Source of the DNA: Oscillospiraceae bacterium
GTDB lineage: Bacteria; Bacillota; Clostridia; Oscillospirales; Oscillospiraceae
Reading direction: 5' to 3'
Assembly (NCBI GenBank): GCA_904501855.1
Contig: CAJGCI010000127.1
Coordinates: 1 to 5,502 of the forward strand
Length of the DNA stretch: 5,502 nt
Shown: positions 1-5,103 of the stretch, one piece after another
How positions within the stretch are numbered: the first letter of the stretch is position 1
Layout of the letters: each line of letters begins with the position of its first letter
The notes under the pieces: model-generated
Seen by the model: only the letters and a program-made list of their open reading frames with translations
Database searches by the model: none
Told to the model about the DNA's origin: nothing
Made by a program: the position numbers and the translations under genes

Positions 1-192
1 CAGGGAGTTGTTGCTCCCCACGGCAGCCATGGCTTCCTTTCCCACAAACCGTCCGATCACCGCGATATCCGCCGCATTGAACAGCTGCTGCAGGATCCCG
101 GTGGCTGCCACCGGCAGTGCAAACCGTATGATCTTGTCTCCCAGAGAACCATGGATCATATCCATTTCTCTGGATTGACGGAGTCGTTCCAA
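1..192 (-). CDS. MATE-family efflux transporter, N-terminal part (cut by window edge)
   Basis: Only the first 64 codons are present; the rest lies left of the window. MATE proteins are 12-helix antiporters that export drugs or metabolites using a sodium or proton gradient. The visible peptide has a short charged head and then the typical family opening: GSLGDKIIRFALP at about 15-27, a first membrane helix at about 21-45 containing QQLFNAADI, and the IGRFVGKEA stretch at about 46-54. That order (G-S/P-x-x-K-x-x-x-x-F-A-L-P, then LxQQLFNxxD, then GRFVG) is what I know from bacterial MATE sequences. I chose TTG (192-190) because AGGTGA lies 5 bases upstream; in-frame ATGs at 165 and 159 have no such site. 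The gene is divergent from the EamA transporter. The specific substrate cannot be told from this fragment. Confidence 0.82.
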   Translation of the reverse strand, partial: MERLRQSREMDMIHGSLGDKIIRFALPVAATGILQQLFNAADIAVIGRFVGKEAMAAVGSNNSL

Positions 193-197
193 TATTA

Positions 198-203
198 TCA
201 CCT
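198..203 (-). promoter_or_regulatory. Ribosome binding site of the MATE gene (decides a TTG start)
   Basis: The minus strand reads AGGTGA here, 5 bases before TTG. It favours a TTG start that adds 9 residues ahead of the first in-frame ATG (165). Confidence 0.6.
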
Positions 204-225
204 GATCATTTTTGATATCCTAAGT

Positions 226-231
226 ATTTTA
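226..231 (-). promoter_or_regulatory. Possible -10 box for the MATE gene
   Basis: The minus strand reads TAAAAT, one mismatch from TATAAT, about 34 bases upstream of the TTG start. No convincing -35 box sits 16-18 bases further upstream, so this is tentative. The remainder of the 178-base divergent spacer (193-370) is AT-rich and holds no gene that I can support. Confidence 0.25.
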
Positions 232-346
232 ACGCAAAACGGGGAAAAGGATTGACTAAAAATAAGAAGTTTTTTCTCCTCTTCTCCGTCAATTCCGATA
301 AGTTTCTCTCCTGCTTCCTTCTTTTTCTCTCTGGTATCCCTTTTCG

Positions 347-355
347 TGCTATAAT
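347..355 (+). promoter_or_regulatory. Extended -10 promoter of the EamA transporter gene
   Basis: TGCTATAAT is a perfect extended -10 element (TGn followed by the TATAAT consensus). The -35 region is pyrimidine-rich and poor, which is usual for extended -10 promoters. Transcription would begin near 361-363. That is only about 9 bases before the ATG at 371, but about 27 bases before the alternative CTG start at 389. Confidence 0.6.
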
Positions 356-370
356 GCTGATACGACAACA

Positions 371-1261
371 ATGACGGGAGGTGATCTTCTGAAACGAGAA
401 ACGATTATGGCGCTGATCACGGTACTGATGTGGTCCACTCTGGCCCCGGCGGTGAAGCTGACCATGACCGAGATCCCGACGCTGGAGATGCTGAGCATCA
501 CGGCGGGCCTTGCCTTTCTGTTCCTGCTCCTCTATAACGGAATACGCGGCAAGCTCTCCCTGCTCCGGAAGATGCCCTTCCGAACGATCCTCAAAATGGC
601 GGGACTGGGATTTCTGGGACTGTTTCTGTACTCCGCGCTGTATTATTACGGCATCGATCAGCTCACCAGTTCCGAAGCCTGCATCCTCAACTATCTGTGG
701 CCGATGATGATCGTCCTCTTTTCCGGCCTCCTGCTCCATGAGCCCATGACCGCAAGAAAGATCATCTCCATGCTCCTGTCCTTTCTCGGGATCGTGATCC
801 TGTCCCTGGGCGGAGACCACGGCACGGGGAATGCGATCCTGGGGATTCTCGCCTGTATCATTGCCGCTGCCTGCTACGGACTGTTTTCGGTCCTCAATAA
901 GAAGGCAGATATGGATCAGGAACTGACCATGATGGTGATCTGGCTGACAACGTCGCTTTGTGCCGCTCTGTGCAGCCTGTTCGGGGAACCCTGGGTCCCA
1001 ATCCACGGGCTGTCGTGGCTGGGGCTTGTCTGGATCGGTGTCTTTCTGAATGCCATCGCCTATCTTCTGTGGGCACTGGCCATCAACGGATCCGACTCCA
1101 CCGCCTCCATCGCAAACCTCGCCTATCTCGTTCCCCTGCTCTCCATGGTCCTGTCCATCCTGTTTCTGCATGAGCCGCTGCGGCTTCGTGTGGTCCTCGC
1201 TCTCGTACTCATCGTCGGCGGGATCCTTCTGCAGAATCTGGCACCGAAAAAAAGCGCATAA
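371..1261 (+). CDS. EamA/DMT-superfamily transporter (drug/metabolite exporter type)
   Basis: This 296-residue inner-membrane protein has about ten hydrophobic helices and two homologous halves, the expected size and plan of the 10-TMS drug/metabolite transporter family. The duplication is visible: the first half has NYLWPMMIVL followed by LLHEP (to residue 125), and the second has ANLAYLVPLL followed by FLHEP (to residue 269). In each, LHEP ends a helix (about 102-122 and 246-266) and a last helix follows. Family members export amino acids, metabolites or drugs; the substrate here cannot be inferred. The start is uncertain. ATG 371 is the longest option but has no ribosome site and almost no leader, whereas an in-frame CTG at 389 is correctly spaced behind GGAGGTGA and removes six residues. 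ATG 407 is a third choice. The gene is monocistronic, divergent from a MATE gene, and ends in a hairpin shared with a convergent small gene. Confidence 0.9.
   Translation: MTGGDLLKRETIMALITVLMWSTLAPAVKLTMTEIPTLEMLSITAGLAFLFLLLYNGIRGKLSLLRKMPFRTILKMAGLGFLGLFLYSALYYYGIDQLTSSEACILNYLWPMMIVLFSGLLLHEPMTARKIISMLLSFLGIVILSLGGDHGTGNAILGILACIIAAACYGLFSVLNKKADMDQELTMMVIWLTTSLCAALCSLFGEPWVPIHGLSWLGLVWIGVFLNAIAYLLWALAINGSDSTASIANLAYLVPLLSMVLSILFLHEPLRLRVVLALVLIVGGILLQNLAPKKSA
377..384 (+). promoter_or_regulatory. Ribosome binding site inside the longest EamA reading frame
   Basis: GGAGGTGA is a near-perfect Shine-Dalgarno sequence lying downstream of the ATG at 371. The GGAGG core is 7 bases from an in-frame CTG at 389-391, and about 25 bases from the next in-frame ATG at 407. 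It therefore points to translation starting at CTG 389 rather than at ATG 371. Confidence 0.6.
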
Positions 1262-1267
1262 AAAAAT

Positions 1268-1297
1268 CCGGCAGAAGCAGCTCACTGCTTCTGCCGG
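1268..1297. terminator. Bidirectional intrinsic terminator between convergent genes
   Basis: A perfect 13-bp stem (CCGGCAGAAGCAG with its complement) closes a 4-base loop, CTCA. Read leftward it is followed by one base and then seven T, an excellent terminator for the small gene whose stop lies 5 bases away. Read rightward it begins 6 bases after the EamA stop codon and is followed by a weaker T-rich tract. Confidence 0.9.
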
Positions 1298-1302
1298 TCT
1301 CA

Positions 1303-1455
1303 TTATTTGTTCTGATTGACTTTCGGGAAGTTCTCCTGTTCCTTTTTCTGCCGTTCCACGATCTTGTCTCCCACTTTTTTCATGCCTTCCATGGTAAGCG
1401 CCGTGACGACACTGATCAGGGCCAGCGCAAGTGCCGCTTCTCTTCTTGCACCCAT
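1303..1455 (-). CDS. Small single-span membrane protein, 50 residues, unknown function
   Basis: This short gene encodes MGARREAALALALISVVTAL and then a charged tail ending KVNQNK. Residues about 7-22 are hydrophobic and could form one membrane helix, with the arginines at 4-5 before it. Residues 23-43 are rich in Lys, Glu and Gln, and look like an amphipathic helix on one side of the membrane. I do not recognise the family. The case for a real gene is its setting: AGGAGGTGG sits just upstream of the ATG, a TATAAT box lies about 60 bases upstream, the stop codon is 5 bases from a strong terminator with a T7 tail, and the secDF terminator separates it from the gene upstream. Possible roles, all inference, are a small membrane-protein regulator or partner of a membrane complex, or a toxin-like peptide. 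It lacks the aromatic, strongly hydrophobic character of many type I toxins. Confidence 0.7.
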   Translation of the reverse strand: MGARREAALALALISVVTALTMEGMKKVGDKIVERQKKEQENFPKVNQNK

Positions 1456-1460
1456 CGTTT

Positions 1461-1469
1461 CCACCTCCT
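1461..1469 (-). promoter_or_regulatory. Ribosome binding site of the 50-residue gene
   Basis: The minus strand reads AGGAGGTGG, an essentially full anti-16S match. The AGGAGGT core is 7 bases from the ATG at 1455. It is the strongest single argument that this small frame is translated. Confidence 0.75.
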
Positions 1470-1512
1470 GTGAAATTTAAATCATGGGCAAACGGTCCTT
1501 GATTACGATTGC

Positions 1513-1518
1513 ATTATA
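1513..1518 (-). promoter_or_regulatory. Probable -10 box for the 50-residue gene
   Basis: The minus strand reads TATAAT, a perfect -10 hexamer, just downstream of the secDF terminator and about 58 bases before the start codon. No good -35 box is seen at 16-18 bases; a TGGACA lies 22 bases upstream, which is too far. The hexamer sits in a near-symmetric ATTATAAT, so direction is not certain. Confidence 0.35.
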
Positions 1519-1559
1519 ATCCTTTTCCCCTTATAAAATGTGTCCAGAACGTTAAAAAA

Positions 1560-1583
1560 GCAAGGTGTCCGAGGATACCTTGC
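1560..1583 (-). terminator. Intrinsic terminator of secDF
   Basis: A 10-bp stem (GCAAGGTATC on the minus strand, with one G-T pair) closes a 4-base loop and is followed by six T (positions 1559-1554). It starts 8 bases after the secDF stop codon. Flanking A and T runs can lengthen the stem, and four T also follow it on the plus strand. Confidence 0.85.
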
Positions 1584-1591
1584 TTTTCGCT

Positions 1592-3838
1592 TTATTTTGC
1601 TTTCCTGGCTTTTGCCTTATTCTTCATGTGATACCACAGTGCACCGGTGAGGAACACGGAGGAAAGACCGCCGGCCACGATGCCGCACATCATGGGAAGC
1701 GTGAACTCCTTGATGGTGGAAACACCGACCACGTAAAGACCGAGGATGGAGATGAAGGTGGTCAGGTTCGTGAAGATGCTTCTGGTCAGCGTCATGTTGA
1801 CGGAAGTATCCACCAGGTTCTCCAGATTGCCTTCTCCGCGGACCTTCCGCAGTTCACGGACACGGTCGAAGATGACGATGGTGGAGTTGATGGAGTAGCC
1901 GAGGATCGTCAGCATGACCGCGATGAAGGCGCTGCCGACACTGATGCGAAGGATGGCATAGACCATCAGCGTGATGAGCACGTCATGCAGCAGTGCCAGG
2001 ATGGCAGACAGTGCAAAACGGATATCCCGGAACCGGATGAAGATGTAGAGCAGCATCAGCGCCACGGCGATGGCAACTGCCATGATGGCGTTGTTGCGGA
2101 TCTCCTTGCCGATGGCAGCAGAGATGCTCTCTGTGGTGATGTTGCCGTCTTTGACATCAAAGTTCTCTTCCAGCGCATCCGCCATGGAAACACGTTCGTC
2201 CTGGTTCAGAGTGCGGGTCTTGATGATGACCTGATTGGATCCGACGACCTTCTGCATGAGAACATTGGAGTCCCCGGTGATCTTTTCCACCACGGGTTTC
2301 ACCTGATCATCCAGCTGTCCCAGCGAGTAATCCTTGGGGAATTCAACGGTGGTCGCGGTGCCGCCGATGAAGTCCAGGCTGTAGTTCAGTGCACGCTCGC
2401 CCTTGGAGGAGTGCATGACCATGCTGCCGATGCCGAGAGCCACAACAAGTGCCGCCAAGACCAGGAATTTCGGCATGTTCCGGACGAACCGGTAATTGCG
2501 TTCTTTCTTGACGCGGCCCCATTTCTTGCGGTCGGAAAGACCCAGGGAGAACACGGCACGGACCAGCAGTTTGGAAACTACCAGTGCGGTGAACATGGAC
2601 AGCGCAACACCGATGGCCAGGTTGATGGCGAAGCCCTTGATGGTGCCGGTGCCCAGGATCATGATAACGAATGCGGCGATGATGGTGGTCACGTTGCCGT
2701 CGACGATGGCGGAAGTGGCCTTGTCAAAGCCGAAGTTCAGCGCCTTGCTCAGAGGAACGCCGTTGGTCAGCTCCTCGGAGATACGGGTATAGATGATGAC
2801 GTTGGCGTCCACGGCCATACCGATGGACAGGATGATACCGGCTACGCCCGGAAGCGTCAGGGTGATCTTGAACAGTCCCAGAAGGAGCAGCATCAGTGCC
2901 GCATAGAAGATCAGTGCAAACGCAGCAATGACACCGGGAACAAGATACACTACCATCATGAGGATCATGACAGCCGCAAGACCGATGGCACCGCCGATCA
3001 GGGAGGTTCTCAGAGCCTCCTGGCCAAGCTGTGCGCCCACGATATTGGAACGGATCTCATTGAGCTTCAGCTTCAGGCCGCCGATACGGATGTAGGATGC
3101 GATCTGAGTGGCTTCTTCCAGAGAGCCCATGCCCTCGATGATGGCATTGCCGTCATCGATGACCGCATTGACGCCGGGAACGGAGATGAAACGTCCGTCA
3201 TAGTAGATACCGATGGTCTGATTGTTGCTGTATGCCGTCTGAGTGGCAGCGGCGAACTTCTGTGCGCCTTCCTTGGAGAAGGACAGTTTGACCACCGCCT
3301 GCTGCAGTCCGGTGCTTCCCTGCTCCATAACGCCGGAAGCGTCGGTAACATCCGAGCCTTCACAGACGATGGAACCGTCTGCCTTCAGTTCTTCGATGCT
3401 CTTGTTCAGTTCATACTCACCGGTCTCGGAACTCATGGAATAGTTCTGTGCGCCGTCGGAACCCACCTGTGCGATGAAGTACAGGCTGCCGGGAGCGGCC
3501 AGGCCTTCCAGGATCTCATCGGCATTGGTGACGCCGGGGATCTCAACGGTGATTCGGTTGTCGCCTTCCAGGTAGACATTGGACTCGGTGGAATACTGAT
3601 CGACACGCTGCTGCAGTTTATAGCGGGTATCGCTCAGATCGCTGGCGGAGGGGTTTTTCACGTCCGTCTCATAGGTGATGGACACGCCGCCTTCCAAATC
3701 CAGGCCTTTTTTGATGTTGGAAGCTGCGCCCTTGTGTTCCGGGCCCCAGCCGAATGCTGCGGTATAGATGCAAAGTGCGGTGATCAGCAGAAATGCAATG
3801 ATCACGGTTACCGCAGATCTTTTACTCATCTTTTTCAA
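1592..3838 (-). CDS. secDF: Protein translocase SecDF (fused SecD and SecF)
   Basis: SecDF sits beside SecYEG and uses the proton motive force to complete protein export. At 748 residues this is a single-chain fusion close in size to the Bacillus protein. The SecD half has helix 1 at about 9-29, the GLDLEGG motif (45-51), a large external domain to about 275, and a helix bundle at about 278-428 with GMAVDANV, whose Asp344 is the conserved proton-path aspartate. The SecF half has helix 7 at about 457-475, the LDFIGGT signature (488-494), an external domain to about 582, and a bundle at about 583-736 containing ALLHDV, GYSIN, FDRVRE and TLTRS. By alignment to SecF, Arg686 is the conserved arginine, but the usual Asp of the GYSIND motif is Ser652. 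TTG is chosen as the start because GGAGGT lies 6 bases upstream; the ATG three codons later is too far (15 bases). The gene has its own promoter, leader and terminator. Confidence 0.97.
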   Translation of the reverse strand: MKKMSKRSAVTVIIAFLLITALCIYTAAFGWGPEHKGAASNIKKGLDLEGGVSITYETDVKNPSASDLSDTRYKLQQRVDQYSTESNVYLEGDNRITVEIPGVTNADEILEGLAAPGSLYFIAQVGSDGAQNYSMSSETGEYELNKSIEELKADGSIVCEGSDVTDASGVMEQGSTGLQQAVVKLSFSKEGAQKFAAATQTAYSNNQTIGIYYDGRFISVPGVNAVIDDGNAIIEGMGSLEEATQIASYIRIGGLKLKLNEIRSNIVGAQLGQEALRTSLIGGAIGLAAVMILMMVVYLVPGVIAAFALIFYAALMLLLLGLFKITLTLPGVAGIILSIGMAVDANVIIYTRISEELTNGVPLSKALNFGFDKATSAIVDGNVTTIIAAFVIMILGTGTIKGFAINLAIGVALSMFTALVVSKLLVRAVFSLGLSDRKKWGRVKKERNYRFVRNMPKFLVLAALVVALGIGSMVMHSSKGERALNYSLDFIGGTATTVEFPKDYSLGQLDDQVKPVVEKITGDSNVLMQKVVGSNQVIIKTRTLNQDERVSMADALEENFDVKDGNITTESISAAIGKEIRNNAIMAVAIAVALMLLYIFIRFRDIRFALSAILALLHDVLITLMVYAILRISVGSAFIAVMLTILGYSINSTIVIFDRVRELRKVRGEGNLENLVDTSVNMTLTRSIFTNLTTFISILGLYVVGVSTIKEFTLPMMCGIVAGGLSSVFLTGALWYHMKNKAKARKAK

Positions 3839-3844
3839 GATCCT

Positions 3845-3850
3845 ACCTCC
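3845..3850 (-). promoter_or_regulatory. Ribosome binding site of secDF (decides a TTG start)
   Basis: The minus strand reads GGAGGT, 6 bases before TTG at 3838-3836 and 15 bases before the ATG at 3829. The spacing favours TTG. Confidence 0.75.
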
Positions 3851-3867
3851 AGTATTACAATATCTCC

Positions 3868-3885
3868 TCTGCCCGAAGGGGCAGA
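3868..3885 (-). promoter_or_regulatory. Hairpin in the secDF mRNA leader
   Basis: A perfect 7-bp stem, TCTGCCC with GGGCAGA, closes a 4-base loop (CTTC in the mRNA). It lies about 17 bases upstream of the Shine-Dalgarno sequence and is not followed by a T run, so it is not a terminator. It may stabilise the roughly 100-base leader or influence ribosome loading. No known riboswitch is recognised. Confidence 0.45.
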
Positions 3886-3923
3886 TTGTGTCTGGTTCGG
3901 CATGAAGACCGGGTCGTGTTTCC

Positions 3924-3947
3924 CAATATCATGCCAGTTTGATATTG
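3924..3947. promoter_or_regulatory. Inverted repeat overlapping the secDF -10 box (possible operator)
   Basis: CAATATCA and TGATATTG form a perfect 8-bp inverted repeat with an 8-base spacer, so the half-sites are 16 bp centre to centre. The right arm overlaps the predicted -10 hexamer (3944-3949) and the left arm covers the start of the transcript. A third copy of the core, CAATATC, lies at 3858-3864 near the ribosome site. Position and symmetry suit a dimeric repressor, but the regulator is unknown and an AT-rich repeat this short could arise by chance. Confidence 0.4.
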
Positions 3948-3972
3948 TATCATAAACAGCACCCGGTTGCAC
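3944..3972 (-). promoter_or_regulatory. Promoter of secDF
   Basis: Reading leftward, TGATACAAT gives an extended -10 (TG at 3952-3951, TACAAT at 3949-3944). GTGCAA at 3972-3967 is a weak -35 box, 17 bases upstream. Two A-tracts directly upstream (seven A at 3981-3975 and five A at 3989-3985, about one helical turn apart) resemble an UP element. Transcription would start near 3937, leaving a leader of about 100 bases. With the terminator at 4010-4039 upstream, secDF appears to be its own transcription unit. The 230 bases between secDF and the lipoprotein gene hold only these signals and no supportable gene. Confidence 0.55.
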
Positions 3973-4009
3973 CCTTTTTTTCCATTTTTCCCATGTTCGG
4001 TTTCACAAA

Positions 4010-4039
4010 AAAGACCGCAGGTAAAACCCTGCGGTCTTT
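4010..4039 (-). terminator. Intrinsic terminator of the lipoprotein gene
   Basis: A perfect 12-bp stem (AAAGACCGCAGG and its complement) closes a 6-base loop. Read leftward the stem runs into six T in total, followed by GTGAAACC. It lies about 30 bases after the lipoprotein stop codon. Read rightward there is no T tail past the stem, so it is one-directional. Confidence 0.88.
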
Positions 4040-4068
4040 GCAATCTGCTGTGGATTTGTACGGCGGGA

Positions 4069-4518
4069 TCAGTAGCCCCAGGTGACCAGGGTCCACTCTC
4101 CGTTGCCGTTGCGGCCCAGATACCACTGATAATCTTCATACTCGTGATCCAGTTCCCATGCGGTCATTTCGTCCGTTTCCAAAGGAGAATGGAAATTGGT
4201 CTGAAATGCGATAGCCTGATCGAAGCTGTTGCCCAGAGAATTGACATATTCCAGAGCGGTGCCGGTGAGTTCTTCGCTGTAGCGGATCTCGTGCATCTCG
4301 CAACCCCAGCCGTTGAACTCTTCCATGATCTTCTCTATGGCGGCATCCATATCATCCTTGGTATAGGTGTTGCTCTCACCGTAATCGATGGTATAGGAAG
4401 CAGCAGCGGACTCTGCGGTAACTGCCGGTTCGCTGGTAGCGGCATCCTCACTTCCGCAGCCCACACAGGCAATCATCAGTACCAATACCAGTGCTAACAG
4501 AATTGCTATTTTCTTCAT
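4069..4518 (-). CDS. Predicted clostridial lipoprotein of unknown function
   Basis: The 149-residue protein opens with a clear lipoprotein signal: KK at 2-3, a hydrophobic core at about 4-17, and a lipobox ending in Cys21 (ACVGC followed by GS; Cys18 is a less likely acceptor). A Ser/Ala/Glu-rich linker follows to about residue 42, then a compact domain at about 50-149. That domain has an acidic N-terminal helix (KDDMDAAIEKIMEEF), the WGCEMHEIRY strand, and a Trp-rich end, QWYLGRNGNGEW then TWGY at the C terminus. I have seen this pattern (…W.L.R…W…WGY) in small Firmicutes lipoproteins with no assigned role; no function is proposed. ATG 4518 is chosen over ATG 4554 because GAGGAGG lies 9 bases upstream and the signal peptide then starts cleanly with MKK. 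The gene follows the GNAT gene after a 96-base gap and ends in a strong terminator. Confidence 0.85.
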   Translation of the reverse strand: MKKIAILLALVLVLMIACVGCGSEDAATSEPAVTAESAAASYTIDYGESNTYTKDDMDAAIEKIMEEFNGWGCEMHEIRYSEELTGTALEYVNSLGNSFDQAIAFQTNFHSPLETDEMTAWELDHEYEDYQWYLGRNGNGEWTLVTWGY

Positions 4519-4527
4519 GGCTCGTAT

Positions 4528-4534
4528 CCTCCTC
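4528..4534 (-). promoter_or_regulatory. Ribosome binding site of the lipoprotein gene
   Basis: The minus strand reads GAGGAGG, 9 bases upstream of ATG 4518. It rules against the longer frame from ATG 4554, which would prepend a 12-residue basic stretch in front of the signal peptide. Confidence 0.75.
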
Positions 4535-4584
4535 AGTTTTCTCACTGTAACCATGATAACGGTTCTCTTCCCGACACTTCTTGA

Positions 4585-4598
4585 ACAAACTACAAACT
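4585..4598. repeat. Tandem 7-bp repeat between the GNAT and lipoprotein genes
   Basis: ACAAACT occurs twice in perfect tandem (on the transcribed strand, AGTTTGT twice). It lies about 70 bases upstream of the lipoprotein start, where a promoter might be expected, but no good -10/-35 pair could be placed with it. It may be a regulator site or chance. Confidence 0.3.
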
Positions 4599-4614
4599 TT
4601 TTCCGAACTTCTGT

Positions 4615-5100
4615 TCATAAACGGATGAAGGCATCCCGCAGGGATCCGTCTTCATGGATCCGAATGACCCCGCAGGGCCGGAATCCGCATTTTCTCAGCA
4701 GGTTCTGCATGGGGAGATTGTTCTTATGGGTATCCATCCGAAGGGGCGCATGCTGTTCATATGCCCAACTGAGGCAGAACTTCGCCACGCCGTGGGTGCC
4801 CCGTTTCGTTGCGATGCGGTGTACCACCGAATAAGGTCTCTCATCCGGCCAGGCCCCTTCCACCATCACACGATAATCTGGTTCCTCTCCCACAAAATAC
4901 ACAAAGCAGGCAACGATCTCTCCGCCGTCCACGCAGACGTGGGAGAATCCGGTCCCGATATCGTTTCGGATCAGATCTTCCGGCGGCCAGCGGTCTCCCC
5001 ACTGGTCCCCGTTTCCCTGCTCCTTCATAAATGCCCGTGCCTCTTCATAGATCTGAAGGATAGCAGGCAGGTCTTCCAGTGTTCCTTTTCGTATCTCCAT
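4615..5100 (-). CDS. GNAT-family N-acetyltransferase
   Basis: This 161-residue cytoplasmic protein has the GNAT fold order. The N-terminal strand and helix read MEIRKGTLEDLPAILQIYEE, and QWGDRWPP (33-40) is typical of a Firmicutes subgroup. The central strands lie at about 53-70. The HRIATKRGTHGVA segment (94-106) sits where the acetyl-CoA pyrophosphate loop belongs. Motif B reads LRMDTHKNNLPMQNLLRKCGF (120-140), with Asp123 and the NLPMQ…CGF helix. GNAT enzymes transfer acetyl from acetyl-CoA to an amine; the acceptor here is unknown. The canonical Q/R-x-x-G-x-G/A loop is offset, with Arg100 one residue early. The ATG is chosen because AGGAG lies 6 bases upstream, inside the end of the endonuclease IV gene, only 3 bases after its stop codon. 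The two genes are likely an operon with coupled translation. A 96-base gap without a clear terminator leads to the lipoprotein gene. Confidence 0.9.
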   Translation of the reverse strand: MEIRKGTLEDLPAILQIYEEARAFMKEQGNGDQWGDRWPPEDLIRNDIGTGFSHVCVDGGEIVACFVYFVGEEPDYRVMVEGAWPDERPYSVVHRIATKRGTHGVAKFCLSWAYEQHAPLRMDTHKNNLPMQNLLRKCGFRPCGVIRIHEDGSLRDAFIRL

Positions 5101-5103
5101 CGT

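Noticed and set aside
251..293. Inverted repeat ATTGAC / GTCAAT with inner AGAAG / CTTCT in the divergent spacer
   Set aside because: The arms are short and separated by 31 bases of low-complexity A/T and C/T sequence; it is neither a convincing terminator nor an operator.
206..1303. A 365-codon minus-strand frame covering the EamA gene
   Set aside because: It is an in-phase antisense shadow of a clear transporter gene, very rich in Gln, Asp, His and Gly, with no signals of its own.
3838..3937. A riboswitch in the roughly 100-base secDF leader
   Set aside because: Only one 7-bp hairpin is present, with no recognisable conserved riboswitch core and no alternative terminator.
1565..3955. A 796-codon plus-strand open frame covering all of secDF
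   Set aside because: It is in exact antisense phase with secDF, starts at a GTG inside the secDF terminator without a ribosome site, and has a His/Asp/Gln-rich composition unlike a folded protein. It is explained by codon avoidance in secDF.
3855..4139. A minus-strand 94-codon frame between secDF and the lipoprotein gene
   Set aside because: It runs through the lipoprotein terminator and the secDF promoter, overlaps the lipoprotein gene in another frame, and has no family resemblance.
3967..4497. A 176-codon plus-strand frame opposite the lipoprotein gene
   Set aside because: It is the in-phase antisense of a gene with a signal peptide, ribosome site and terminator; no ribosome site of its own.
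4519..4614. A dedicated promoter for the lipoprotein gene
   Set aside because: TATCAT and TACAGT hexamers occur, but neither has a plausible -35 box at 16-18 bases, so no promoter is called.
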